From NCBI GenBank assembly GCA_023453025.1, contig JAEXUD010000004.1:1-64000 (forward strand): a stretch of DNA of 64,000 nt, given 5' to 3'. How positions within the stretch are numbered: position 1 is the stretch's first letter; the number at the start of each line of letters is the position of its first letter. Position numbers and translations under genes: made by a program. The notes beneath the pieces were generated by a model. That model saw only the letters and a program-made list of their open reading frames with translations, searched no databases and was not told where the DNA came from. The stretch is from Bacillota bacterium. GTDB taxonomy: Bacteria > Bacillota > Clostridia > Tissierellales > Sedimentibacteraceae. Shown one piece after another: positions 22,917-31,548 of the stretch.

Positions 22917-24182
22917 TTGAAAAAGGTAGTATTTTACACAAATCAATTTTTCGGACAAATCGGAGGAGAAGATAAGGCATATACAGAGCCCCAGTTTCAT
23001 ATAGGTCCTGTAGGCAGCGCAAATGCATTTACAGGTAAGCTTAATGCTGAAATTGTTGCCACTATAATCTGCGGAGATAACTACTATGTGGAGAATATGG
23101 ACAAAGTAAAATTATTCATAAAGGATAAGCTTAAAAATGTCCAAGTGGATTTACTTATTTCAGGACCTGCATTTAACGCCGGACGCTTTGGAATGGCATG
23201 TGCCGATGTTTGCTCATTTGCAAAGGAAGAATTGTATATAGAGGCGTTAACAGGCATGTATGAAGAAAATCCGGCAGTAGAAATCTATAAGAAAAAATTA
23301 TATATTATGAAGGTTGGAAAGAGTGCCGCAAATATGCGGAAGGCTGTTCCGATGATGGCTGATTTTGCCAATAAGCTGCTGGGTAAAGAAAAAATAGGAA
23401 GCCCAAAGGAAGAAAATTACTTTGAGAAGGGAAAGAGGATAAATGTCTTTAAAGAAGACAACGGAGCTGTGAGAGCCGTTGACATGCTTCTTAAAAGACT
23501 CAGGAATGAAGAGTTTGAAACTGAGCTTAAGATATCCGTATACGAGAAAGTTAATCCCGCAGTCCCTTTGGCTGATTTAAGCAAGGCTAAAATTGCCCTT
23601 TGTACGTCCGGTGGAATAGTTCCCGCAGGAAATCCCGACCATATTCCTGCTGCTTCAGCTAAAACATATAAAATGTATGATATTTCCAATCTGGAAAGAT
23701 TGAATGAAGGAGAGTTTGAGTCTGTTCATGCAGGCTACGATCCTATTTATGCGAACAAGGACCCCAACAGAGTCGCACCGCTTGATGCTCTGCGTAAATT
23801 AGAAATGGAAGGTAAAATCGGCAGCATATATCCATACTTAACGACAACCACAGGAAATTCCACATCTGTTTCGGAAGCCGTCAGGATGGGAAAAGAAATA
23901 GCAGAGAAATTTGTAAAAGAAGGTGTTAGCGGTGTAATACTTACAAGCACATGAGGAACATGTACCCGCTGCGGAGCAACGATAGTAAAGCAAATTGAGA
24001 AGGCCGGTATTCCGGCTGTACATGTATGTACCGTTACACCTATATCCAAGACAGTAGGTGCCGCCAGAATCTATCCGGCCCGGGCAATTCCTTATCCCAC
24101 AGGCAACCCGGAGCTGCCATTTGATAAAGAAGAAGCCGAAAGAATGGAAACAGTATTAAACTCACTGAATATGCTTGTTTAA
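22917..24182 (+). CDS. GrdB/GrdF/GrdH-type selenoprotein of a reductase component B (in-frame UGA = selenocysteine)
   Basis: Ordinary translation stops at TGA 23952-23954, but the frame continues for 75 more codons to TAA 24180-24182 with perfectly conserved Grd sequence. The UGA is codon 346 in the motif T-S-T-U-G-T-C-T-R-C, i.e. U-x-x-C-x-x-C as in GrdB/F/H. After it come GATIVKQIEKAGIPAVHVCT and GNPELPFDKEEAERM, typical of the family's end. Full length is 421 aa. Start TTG 22917 lies behind GAGAGGTGAT and gives MKKVVFYTNQFFGQIGGEDKA, the family N-terminus. It transfers the reduced substrate carbon to selenoprotein A, whose gene (grdA) is not in the window, nor are grdC/grdD. A standard gene caller would truncate it. 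Confidence 0.93.
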
Positions 24183-24235
24183 AATTTATGCTTTTTTATT
24201 AAAATCACAAAATATATACCTATGCTATTAATGAA

Positions 24236-24260
24236 AAGCCCGCTCTTCCGCGGGTTTTTA
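24236..24260 (+). terminator. intrinsic terminator at the end of the Grd-like operon
   Basis: AAGCCCGC...GCGGGTTTTTATAG: a GC-rich stem (24239-24243 with 24250-24254, extendable by AA/TT) followed by a T-run. Confidence 0.75.
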
Positions 24261-24337
24261 TAGTTAAATTACCAGTCTACGGAGCGTGGATTGTTTTACC
24301 TTGGAGCTGTGGATATAATGACTTTGAGGTGAAGAAA

Positions 24338-24688
24338 ATGGATGAAAACAAGAAAAAGCAGCTTTTGCTTAAATATAAATACAGAAAGACAGAGATGGGC
24401 ATAATATCCTTCAGATGCATACCAACCGGTGACAGTTTTCTTGATATTTCAAAAGATACAAAAGCTAATATTAACAGCAGCAGTTTTAAGCTGAAAGGAA
24501 ACATGCACCCTAACAGCATGCTTCAAAAGCTGTGGAATGATTATGGCAGTGATAACTTTCAGATTTGCGTGCTTGAGGTCTTGCCCTATGACGAAAAGGA
24601 TAAGGATAAAGATGATTATACTGACGAGCTGGAGGCTCTTTGTGAACGTAAACTAATAAGCCTTCCCAACGCAAGGAGAATAAAATGA
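24338..24688 (+). CDS. GIY-YIG nuclease-like small protein
   Basis: A 116-aa protein similar to a clostridial group annotated as GIY-YIG nuclease family. It has the strand-strand opening MGIISFRCIPTGDSF in place of GIY-YIG, an internal S-x-x-F-K-L segment, HPNSMLQKLWNDYGSDNFQICVLE and a final acidic helix with ELEALCERKL. The usual Tyr of the catalytic motif is not obvious, so nuclease activity is doubtful. It overlaps the next gene by 4 bp (ATGA), indicating an operon with the MoxR and VWA genes. ATG 24338 behind GAGGTGAAG. Confidence 0.65.
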   Translation: MDENKKKQLLLKYKYRKTEMGIISFRCIPTGDSFLDISKDTKANINSSSFKLKGNMHPNSMLQKLWNDYGSDNFQICVLEVLPYDEKDKDKDDYTDELEALCERKLISLPNARRIK

Positions 24689-25656
24689 ATGAACAATGGA
24701 TTTTATCACCGGGAAGGCAACTGACAGAAGATGAGAAAAAACTCGTATGGAAAAAGCCGCTGTCACATAGAGTAAGCGAACAGGAAATTCGCATCAGCAA
24801 TGAAATAAGACGCAACTGGCATAATCCTGAAATGAAAATAACAAATATTTTGCTGGAGGGAGATGCCGGGTCAGGAAAAACGGAGTTAGCTAAGGCTTTA
24901 TCAGCTAATTTTGGATTACCGTATACCAAGGTGACCTGCTTTGCCGATATGGATAAATCAGATATCATCGGAGCTATTTTGCCGGTGATTTCAGAAGAAA
25001 GTGAATTTCAACAGGATATGAAAGCCAAAAAGGGGGATGTTTCCTATCGCTTTTATCCGTCTGAAATTGTGCGTGCATTTGAAAACGGATATCTGTTAGA
25101 AATTCAGGAGCCGACTGTTATTCGTGACGCCGCGGTGCTTATGGCATTAAACTCTGCCTTGGAGCCGGACGGAAGTATAAATCTGCCTACACGGATAATC
25201 AGACGTCATCCCGATTTTATAGCGGTTATTACAACAAACAGGGGATATAACGGAACCCGTCTTCTTAACGAGGCGCTTCGTGACCGTATTCAGCATGCGG
25301 AAAAAATGGATTTGCCTTCGGTGAGGGTTATGACGGAGAGAGCTGCAGTCAAGACAGGATACAGGGATGAGCAGATTCTGACCTTTCTTGCAAATGTAAT
25401 TGTGATATTGGATCAAACTGCGAGGGCAAATGCAATTAAGGGAGTTGCCGGAATGCGTTCATATTTTTTTTGGATTGACTCTGTTTTAAATGGTTTAGAT
25501 ATAAAAGAGTCTATGTACCAGAAAGTAATTTATAAAATAACAACAGATTCAGATGAAATAGCAATTTTAGAAGAAGCACTCTTAAAGCAGGGTATAATGG
25601 AGGAGTTAGATGAGATTTCAAACAGCGTAAAAAAAAACAGAATTCAGATGCCGTAG
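24685..25656 (+). CDS. MoxR-type AAA+ ATPase
   Basis: A 323-aa AAA+ ATPase: Walker A GDAGSGKTELAK, a Walker-B-like YLLEIQEPTVI, sensor 1 in VITTNRGYNGT and arginine finger in ALRDRIQ, then a helical lid. MoxR ATPases act as chaperones with VWA-domain partners to insert metals or remodel complexes; the next gene encodes the partner. The Walker B reads EIQE rather than DE-x-x, a modest deviation. Confidence 0.85.
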   Translation: MNEQWILSPGRQLTEDEKKLVWKKPLSHRVSEQEIRISNEIRRNWHNPEMKITNILLEGDAGSGKTELAKALSANFGLPYTKVTCFADMDKSDIIGAILPVISEESEFQQDMKAKKGDVSYRFYPSEIVRAFENGYLLEIQEPTVIRDAAVLMALNSALEPDGSINLPTRIIRRHPDFIAVITTNRGYNGTRLLNEALRDRIQHAEKMDLPSVRVMTERAAVKTGYRDEQILTFLANVIVILDQTARANAIKGVAGMRSYFFWIDSVLNGLDIKESMYQKVIYKITTDSDEIAILEEALLKQGIMEELDEISNSVKKNRIQMP

Positions 25657-26741
25657 AGATTCGCACATGGAATGACGGAACCATGAGCGATTCTGATGAT
25701 GCTCCGGCTGATGAACATGCGATTATGCTTAGAAAATCAGCAGACAGCGAGGGAAATTCAAATAAAGCTTCGAAAGAAACACGAGACACACGAAGCTCTG
25801 ACCTGGGGGAGGACGGTAATCCGTTTTACCATCAGTCTGAATCCGCCGCACAAGAAAAAAAGCATGAGGAGCAGGCTTTTAGAAAACAGCTGAATAAAAG
25901 TGTCCGCAGTATCACAGCAGGTACAAGACATGAAGGAATCAGACTTATTGTTCATCGCCCTGAAGCTACACCTGAGCTTCGTGAGGCATATAAGAATTTG
26001 TCTGTCGAGTTGGTGCCTGTTGTGAGGGAGCTCGTTCGAAAGACAATGCCGCTTCTGATACACGAAGATTCAGTTTCTTTTTCAAAAAATAAATTATATG
26101 GAAGCCAATTTAACTCTGAGGGTGTTGCAAAAAAAGACTTCCGGTATTTTGCAAAGAAAAGCTGCCCCGAGGATTCTCCTTCTCTTGCAGTTGCCCTGCG
26201 CATTGATGAATCTGCATCCATGTCAGCATTTGGAAGGCTGGAAGCTGCAAAACGTGCTGCCGTGGCAGTCTATGAATTTTGCGAGCAGTGTAAAATTCCT
26301 GTAATGATTTACGGAGACACTGCTGACCGCTCTTTGCTGGAGCAAATGTCGCTGTATGCTTATTGTGATTTTGCACATGCAGATGCGGATGACCGTTTCA
26401 GGTTGATGGATATACAAAGCCGAAGCAATAATCGTGACGGAATGGCTGTGCGAATTCTCGCCGAAAAGCTGCTTGCGGCAAAAGAGCAAACAAAGCTTAT
26501 GATAAGTATAAGTGACGGACAGCCAAAGGCCATGCCTGATTATTCAGGAAATTTGGCGGCTGCCGATATGCAGAATATGTTAAAGGAATATAGGCGAAAG
26601 GGAGTTACATTTCTTGCGGCTGCTATCGGACAGGACAAAGAAACCATATGTGGCATATACGGCAAAGAAAGTTTTCTGGATATAACAGACCTGCGGCAGC
26701 TTCCTGTACGATTGGTAAAAATAATTGCAAGATATTTATAG
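25610..26741 (+). pseudogene. VWA-domain protein (MoxR partner), apparent frameshift near the start
   Basis: The VWA protein is intact from ATG 25683 (352 aa), with the MIDAS motif DESASMS (residues about 172-178), YGDT and SDGQP. However the best start is ATG 25610, 6 bp after GGAGGAG. From there the frame reads MRFQTA and hits TAA at 25628. Omitting T25628 joins it to an open frame reading KKKQNSDAVEIRTWNDGT and on into the annotated protein. ATG 25683 has no good ribosome-binding site. Possibilities: a recent single-base insertion, a sequencing error beside the A9 tract, or +1 frameshifting at the UAA. The rest looks under selection, so function may be retained. Confidence 0.65.
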
Positions 26742-26786
26742 AAAATGATATACTATTTAAAGATATATTGCATGGAGGTGAACCGG

Positions 26787-27380
26787 TTGGACTGTGCAAA
26801 AGTTGGGAAGCTGATTTTACAGCTGCGTAAAGAAAAGGGCCTGACACAAAAGAATGTGGCAGATGCACTAAATATAAGCAACAAAACAATTTCAAAATGG
26901 GAATGCGGTATGGGCTGTCCTGATGCCTCGCTATGGTCTGAATTATCGGGTATTTTAGGGGCGGACATCCAGAAAATGCTGGAAGGAGAGCTCAACCCTA
27001 ACTGCCCGGACTCCGGAAATATTCGTAAAGTTAAATTTTATGTTTGTCCAATATGCGGCAATATTTTGGTAAGCACAAGTCCTGCTTCCATCTTTTGCTG
27101 CGGAAGGAAGCTTACAGCTTTGGTTCCTGAGAAAATGAACTGCCACACCCTTGACATCCAGGTGGTGGATATTGATTATTACATTTCTTTTGATCATGAA
27201 ATGAAAAAGTCTCATTTTATTTCCTTTGTAGCTTATGTAGCAGATGACAAGGTGTTTTTGAACCGGCTTTATCCGGAGCAGCCTTCAGCGGTCAGATTTC
27301 CTATAATGCGAGGTAATGGCAAGCTTTATGCCTACTGCAGCAATCATGGGCTGTGGGAGCAGGCAATTTCAGATAAATAG
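26787..27380 (+). CDS. HTH (XRE) regulator fused to a desulfoferrodoxin-like domain
   Basis: A 197-aa protein: N-terminal XRE helix-turn-helix (LILQLRKEKGLTQKNVADALNISNKTISKWECGMG, about 10-45), a CPICGN zinc/rubredoxin-type knuckle (about 92), then a superoxide-reductase-like beta domain with YYISFDHEMKKSHFISFVAYV and the terminal YAYCSNHGLWEQ. In superoxide reductases the Cys and His of CxxHG ligate the catalytic iron. Clostridia carry such fusions as presumed redox- or metal-sensing regulators; the target genes are unknown. TTG 26787 is preferred because GGAGGTG lies 6 bp upstream. Confidence 0.78.
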   Translation: MDCAKVGKLILQLRKEKGLTQKNVADALNISNKTISKWECGMGCPDASLWSELSGILGADIQKMLEGELNPNCPDSGNIRKVKFYVCPICGNILVSTSPASIFCCGRKLTALVPEKMNCHTLDIQVVDIDYYISFDHEMKKSHFISFVAYVADDKVFLNRLYPEQPSAVRFPIMRGNGKLYAYCSNHGLWEQAISDK

Positions 27381-27438
27381 GGTGTAGCATACGAAAAAAA
27401 TCACATGCTGCATCAAAGTGAATATATTAAGATTACCA

Positions 27439-27464
27439 ATGCCACAAACTTAGGTTTGTGGCAT
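27439..27464. terminator. 11-bp perfect hairpin after the HTH-desulfoferrodoxin gene
   Basis: ATGCCACAAAC (27439-27449) pairs with GTTTGTGGCAT (27454-27464) around TTAG. No clear T-run follows, so it could instead be an operator in the 180-bp leader of the acyltransferase gene. Confidence 0.45.
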
Positions 27465-27563
27465 ATTTATGTATTACATATAATTTACAATAAATTACTA
27501 TTACAATTAACATTGTATAAATATAATATCAATAGAAAAAAAATATCTTTGTGGAGTATGCTT

Positions 27564-28754
27564 ATGAAATTGACTCAAGGTGATATTTTACACTTGCTAT
27601 TAAAACAACCTGTCAAATTGTACCTGAAAATCAAATTTAATATACAATTAAATAATAATCCGTTAAAGAATATAGATGGACCTTTTTTATTGTTAGGACA
27701 TCATGTGACTGCTTTTGATCCGATTATAAGCAATGTTTTTTCAAATAAATTGATACGATATGTAGCAGCTGATGCTAACTATGATAATGGTTTAAAGAAG
27801 ATATTACTTAAATTGTCAGAGTGCATTCCATTTTCAAAAAATAGGATGGAAACCCAGCCGATACGTAAAATATTAAATCATATTGGGACTGGACACGCAG
27901 TTGGTTTGTATCCTGAGGGCGGCAGAAGTTGGGATGGGGCGACAGATACTATTATTGAATCTACCGCGAAATTGATTAAGCTGATGAAAGTGCCTGTTTA
28001 CGTAATATACTACAAGGGCGGATATTTGAGCAAGCCGCGGTGGGCCTCTTATTTCAGAAGGGGTAAAATAATTATAGAGATTAAAGAAATATTCAGTAAA
28101 GACATTATTTCAAAAAAATCTGTCGAGGAGCTATATGCTGCACTGGTAGACAAACTTCGCTACAATGAATTTGAATGGCAGAAACAAAACAGGATTTTAT
28201 TTAAAGGAAAGAAGCTGGCTGAAGATATTGAAAGGTTATTATATATTTGCCCCAACTGTCTTGCTGTTAACAGCATTAAATCTAAAGGTGATAAATTTTA
28301 CTGCAATGATTGTAAAAAAGAGTATATGGTTAATCAATACGGTGAAATAGAAGGCTGCTCCAAATTCACTGAAACAGCTTCATGGAACAGATGGCAAAGG
28401 GATTTACTGCCTGATATAATTGCACAAGGATTTTCTTTTTTCAATCCTGAAATCTGTTTAGAGAGAATTGACATGAATAATCGCATAAGAAAAAAGCAAT
28501 TCGTTCAACTTACTATTTCACAAGAAAAGATTGTAATTGAGTACGAAAATAAAGAAACAGAAAATATTTATATGGAGGATTTATCAGGACTCAGTATTAC
28601 GTTTATGGATGTTGTAGAATTTTTTGTTGATAAAACAAAGTACAGATTGACCTTTAATTCAAAACTCCATATGTCGGTAAAGCTATTTCATGATTTAGTT
28701 GCAGAATTAAAGGAGGGAAAAAGAAATGAGCTCGGATTGGAATGTAGTGGTTAA
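27564..28754 (+). CDS. PlsC-like acyltransferase with C-terminal zinc ribbon
   Basis: A 396-aa protein. The N-terminal half is a glycerolipid acyltransferase domain with the HX4D catalytic motif HHVTAFD (about residue 46) and the second block YPEGGRSW (about 118). The second half carries two CxxC pairs (CPNCLAVNS... CNDCKKEY) forming a probable zinc ribbon, and a beta-rich tail. The family esterifies lysophosphatidate or similar acceptors at the membrane; the zinc ribbon extension is unusual and its role unknown. ATG 27564 has GGAG 7 bp upstream. It overlaps gltS-like gene by 29 bp. Confidence 0.78.
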   Translation: MKLTQGDILHLLLKQPVKLYLKIKFNIQLNNNPLKNIDGPFLLLGHHVTAFDPIISNVFSNKLIRYVAADANYDNGLKKILLKLSECIPFSKNRMETQPIRKILNHIGTGHAVGLYPEGGRSWDGATDTIIESTAKLIKLMKVPVYVIYYKGGYLSKPRWASYFRRGKIIIEIKEIFSKDIISKKSVEELYAALVDKLRYNEFEWQKQNRILFKGKKLAEDIERLLYICPNCLAVNSIKSKGDKFYCNDCKKEYMVNQYGEIEGCSKFTETASWNRWQRDLLPDIIAQGFSFFNPEICLERIDMNNRIRKKQFVQLTISQEKIVIEYENKETENIYMEDLSGLSITFMDVVEFFVDKTKYRLTFNSKLHMSVKLFHDLVAELKEGKRNELGLECSG

Positions 28755-30102
28755 TATTATTCTTATATTTGTAATGATGTTCGTTGCCAAGCTTATAAAG
28801 GAAAAATTAGGCTTTTTTAAAAGCATTGTTATACCTACTTCCTTATTGGCAGGGTTTATCGGATTGGCTCTTGGACCGGAAGTAATCGGTCTGATTCAGT
28901 TTGATACAGTTCTTTATGAAAAATTGGTGTTTCATTCTATGGGGGTGGGATTTATTGCTTTGACTCTTTCCGAAAAAAGTATAAAGCAGAGGACGGATTC
29001 GGTTAAGTCCGGATTATTTATTATCTCTACATATTGCTTTCAAGGCGTTGTGGGTATGCTGGTATTATTGGGGCTGATACTTACCGTCAAACCTGATCTA
29101 TTTGTAGGTCTTGGACTGATGCTTCCTTTGGCATATGGGCAAGGTCCGGGTTTTGCATCATCAATCGGATCATCCTGGGATGAAGTATTACCTTATGGCT
29201 TCATAAACCAGTACGGTCTCACTCTTTCGACCATAGGTTTTTTAGTTGGCGGTTTATTCGGTGTGATATTGTTAAATTACTATATCAAAAAATATAAAAT
29301 ACCGGTTGAGAGGCTGAATAAATTAAAAGGACTTCAAACGAAGGAACTGACCATTTCATCAATTAAAGAAATTAATTTTTTCGATATGCTCACTGTTCAG
29401 CTTGTATTGATATCAATAGTCTATCTGGGTACTTATATATCAATCCGTGGATTAGGTTCCTTATTATCATTGCTGGGCGCCATAGGCGTAACTATTGCCA
29501 GTTTAATCAAGGGATTCAACTATTTATTTGGAATATTGCTTGCTCTTTTGCTGAAGGCAATTATACATTTTATCTCCTCAAGGGGACATAGAGCAAAGCC
29601 GCTGCTGGACAGCTATTTAATGAATAACATATCATCACTGTTCTTCAATATAATGATTACAGCATCTGTAATGGCTATTTCAGTGGAAACAATCAAAGGT
29701 TATTGGGAAATGCTGTCTGCCGTATCAATCATCGGGGGAATTGCTTCCTACATTTTTATCGTATGGTTTGGGAAGAAAATATTTTTGAATAACCGGCTTC
29801 ATTACATACTGGCTATGTTTGGGATGCTCACCGGTACAGCTTCTACCGGACTTGCCCTTTTACGCGGTATTGACCCGGATCTGGATACTGATGTAGCTAA
29901 AAATCTTGTGCTGGGAAGCGCAGTTGCCGCACCGCTGGGATTGCCTCTTATGGTTTTATTGGGACTTCCGATCATAGGCTACACAGAGAATAATCCTTCC
30001 TATTATTATATTGCTTTCTTTGGAATACTTGCATATATGCTGCTTATGATGGGAATTGCGTTCATGAAAACATTGAGAGAGAAGAAGACTGTTAAAGGAT
30101 AA
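28726..30102 (+). CDS. GltS-type sodium/glutamate symporter family protein
   Basis: A 458-aa polytopic membrane protein with about 10-12 TM segments. It has the two GltS-type re-entrant loop regions (LPLAYGQGPGFASSIGSSW and the inverted counterpart MLTGTASTGLALLRGIDP) and a cytoplasmic loop between the repeats. GltS proteins take up glutamate with sodium; this divergent clostridial member may carry another anion. Ribosome-binding site AAGGAGGG lies inside the end of the acyltransferase gene. Confidence 0.82.
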   Translation: MSSDWNVVVNIILIFVMMFVAKLIKEKLGFFKSIVIPTSLLAGFIGLALGPEVIGLIQFDTVLYEKLVFHSMGVGFIALTLSEKSIKQRTDSVKSGLFIISTYCFQGVVGMLVLLGLILTVKPDLFVGLGLMLPLAYGQGPGFASSIGSSWDEVLPYGFINQYGLTLSTIGFLVGGLFGVILLNYYIKKYKIPVERLNKLKGLQTKELTISSIKEINFFDMLTVQLVLISIVYLGTYISIRGLGSLLSLLGAIGVTIASLIKGFNYLFGILLALLLKAIIHFISSRGHRAKPLLDSYLMNNISSLFFNIMITASVMAISVETIKGYWEMLSAVSIIGGIASYIFIVWFGKKIFLNNRLHYILAMFGMLTGTASTGLALLRGIDPDLDTDVAKNLVLGSAVAAPLGLPLMVLLGLPIIGYTENNPSYYYIAFFGILAYMLLMMGIAFMKTLREKKTVKG

Positions 30103-30253
30103 AACGGAGTTGCTATATTAATGATGATAATCGTATTTTATTTTACATGCATTTAACAAACTTTTAACTAAAGTTTGCTGATACTTATAAAATACCAAGT
30201 TAAATTAACAATAACAGAAATTAAAAATCCGATTTTTAAATGAAGGTGAGAAA

Positions 30254-31003
30254 ATGATAAAAATGGAATCAGATTTACATATTCATACTATCGCCAGTGG
30301 TCATGGATACAGCACAATTAAAGAAATTGTTGATGCTGCCAATGAAAAAGGGCTCAAAACAATAGCAATCACAGATCATGGGCTGAATATGCCCGGGGCT
30401 CCTCACTTGTATCATTTTACAAATATGATTTCTATGCCCCGTATAATGCAAGGGGTTGAAGTATTAAGAGGCGTAGAGGCGAATATCCTGGATACAAGCG
30501 GCAAGGTAGATATGCCTGACGAAGTAATGTCAGAATATCTTGATATAGTTCTTGCCGGATTTCATTATGGCACCGGATATCAAGGAACTACAAAAGAGGA
30601 AAACACAGAAGCAATGGTAGCTGCAATAAAAAATCCTCATGTAAACATAATAGCACACCCGGATAACCCTAATTACCCGATAGATGTAGAAACAGTAGTA
30701 CGCGCGGCTAAGGAATACAATAAAGCCTTAGAACTCAATAATAGTTCATTTATTGTTCGCCCGGGCAGTATAAAGATATGTATTCAAATTTCCAGATTGT
30801 GCAAGAAGTATAATGTCCCGGTAAGCATAAACAGTGATTCCCATATATGTTATAATGTTGGTGAAATTTCCGGGGTTACCGAAATTGCCGTAAAGGAAGG
30901 TATACGTAAGTCCCAGATAATAAATTATACAACAAGTGCGCTGAAAGAATATCTTAACTGGCATAAGCATAATACAAAAATATTTCAAGCCAAAGCACAG
31001 TAG
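30254..31003 (+). CDS. PHP-domain phosphoesterase (YcdX-like)
   Basis: A 249-aa PHP hydrolase: metal-binding motifs DLHIHTIASGHGYST (residues 6-20), ITDHGLNMPGAPH, E in GVEANILD, GFHYG, IAHPDNPNYP and the final SDSHICYNVG, all as in YcdX-type phosphatases using a trinuclear metal site. The substrate is unknown. An intrinsic terminator follows. The 150-bp region upstream (30103-30253) shows no clear element beyond the ribosome-binding site. Confidence 0.88.
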   Translation: MIKMESDLHIHTIASGHGYSTIKEIVDAANEKGLKTIAITDHGLNMPGAPHLYHFTNMISMPRIMQGVEVLRGVEANILDTSGKVDMPDEVMSEYLDIVLAGFHYGTGYQGTTKEENTEAMVAAIKNPHVNIIAHPDNPNYPIDVETVVRAAKEYNKALELNNSSFIVRPGSIKICIQISRLCKKYNVPVSINSDSHICYNVGEISGVTEIAVKEGIRKSQIINYTTSALKEYLNWHKHNTKIFQAKAQ

Positions 31004-31030
31004 TCTTATTAAAAGTACAGCTTATGTGAA

Positions 31031-31070
31031 CCGAGAGTCTGATGTGCTTTTATAATGGGCTCTCGGCTTT
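31031..31070 (+). terminator. terminator between the PHP gene and csoR
   Basis: CCGAGAG (31031-31037) pairs with CTCTCGG (31060-31066), followed by CTTTAAA; it lies between convergent genes. Confidence 0.6.
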
Positions 31071-31090
31071 AAACCATAAGGATATAAAGG

Positions 31091-31366
31091 CTATGACATC
31101 CTTGAAAAATGGTCTATAGCTTTGGCAAAGTCCGAAATCGTCTTATCTACATCACCATGTTCTATACCTTCTCTGACACAATGATTTAAATGCCCTTCCA
31201 AAATAATCTGCCCAACCTTATGTAAAGCACTTTTTGCTGCATTGATCTGTATCAACACATCTTCACATGGTATATCCTCATCAATCATCTTGTCGATTGC
31301 TTTAATCTGTCCCATAATTTTATTTATTCTTCTGTGCAGATTATCTGCATCCATACATTGACGCAT
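31091..31366 (-). CDS. csoR: CsoR-family copper-sensing repressor
   Basis: A 91-aa all-helical DUF156 protein (LHRRINKIMGQIKAIDKMIDEDIPCEDVLIQINAAKSAL). The Cu(I) ligand set is visible: Cys in DIPCEDVL and the H-x-x-x-C pair in GHLNHC, matching Cys36/His61/Cys65 of CsoR. It is divergently transcribed from a P1B ATPase, with TACCC-N4-GGGTA-type operators at both promoters. Start ATG 31366 is used; a longer frame upstream would run through its own operator and lacks a site. Confidence 0.9.
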   Translation of the reverse strand: MRQCMDADNLHRRINKIMGQIKAIDKMIDEDIPCEDVLIQINAAKSALHKVGQIILEGHLNHCVREGIEHGDVDKTISDFAKAIDHFSRMS

Positions 31367-31390
31367 AAACTCACGCTCCCTTTTGCATGA

Positions 31391-31438
31391 TACCCATAGG
31401 GGTATAAATAGTATAGCATTAATCAAAAACTGCGTCAA
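31391..31438 (-). promoter_or_regulatory. csoR promoter with CsoR operator
   Basis: Minus strand: -35 TTGACG (31438-31433), 17-bp spacer, -10 TATACT (31415-31410); operator TACCCATAGGGGTATA at 31391-31406 just downstream, so CsoR would repress itself. Confidence 0.8.
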
Positions 31439-31480
31439 GAAATACAATCAGTAGTCCATCATATTTTCACTAAAATAATA

Positions 31481-31533
31481 TTGACAAAAAAATCTCATAG
31501 TTGTAATATATACTTATACCCCTATGGGTATAA
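31481..31533 (+). promoter_or_regulatory. P1B ATPase promoter with CsoR operator
   Basis: -35 TTGACA (31481-31486), 17-bp spacer, -10 TAATAT (31504-31509); operator TTATACCCCTATGGGTATAA (31514-31533) covers the start site. It is the inverted copy of the csoR operator, implying coordinate derepression by Cu(I). Confidence 0.85.
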
Positions 31534-31548
31534 GAAAGGATGGTGCAA

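Noticed and set aside
25610..25656. Slippage on the A9 tract as the explanation of the VWA frame problem
   Set aside because: The TAA lies at the first bases of the tract, so changing the number of As downstream of the T does not avoid the stop; the lesion must be at or before T25628.
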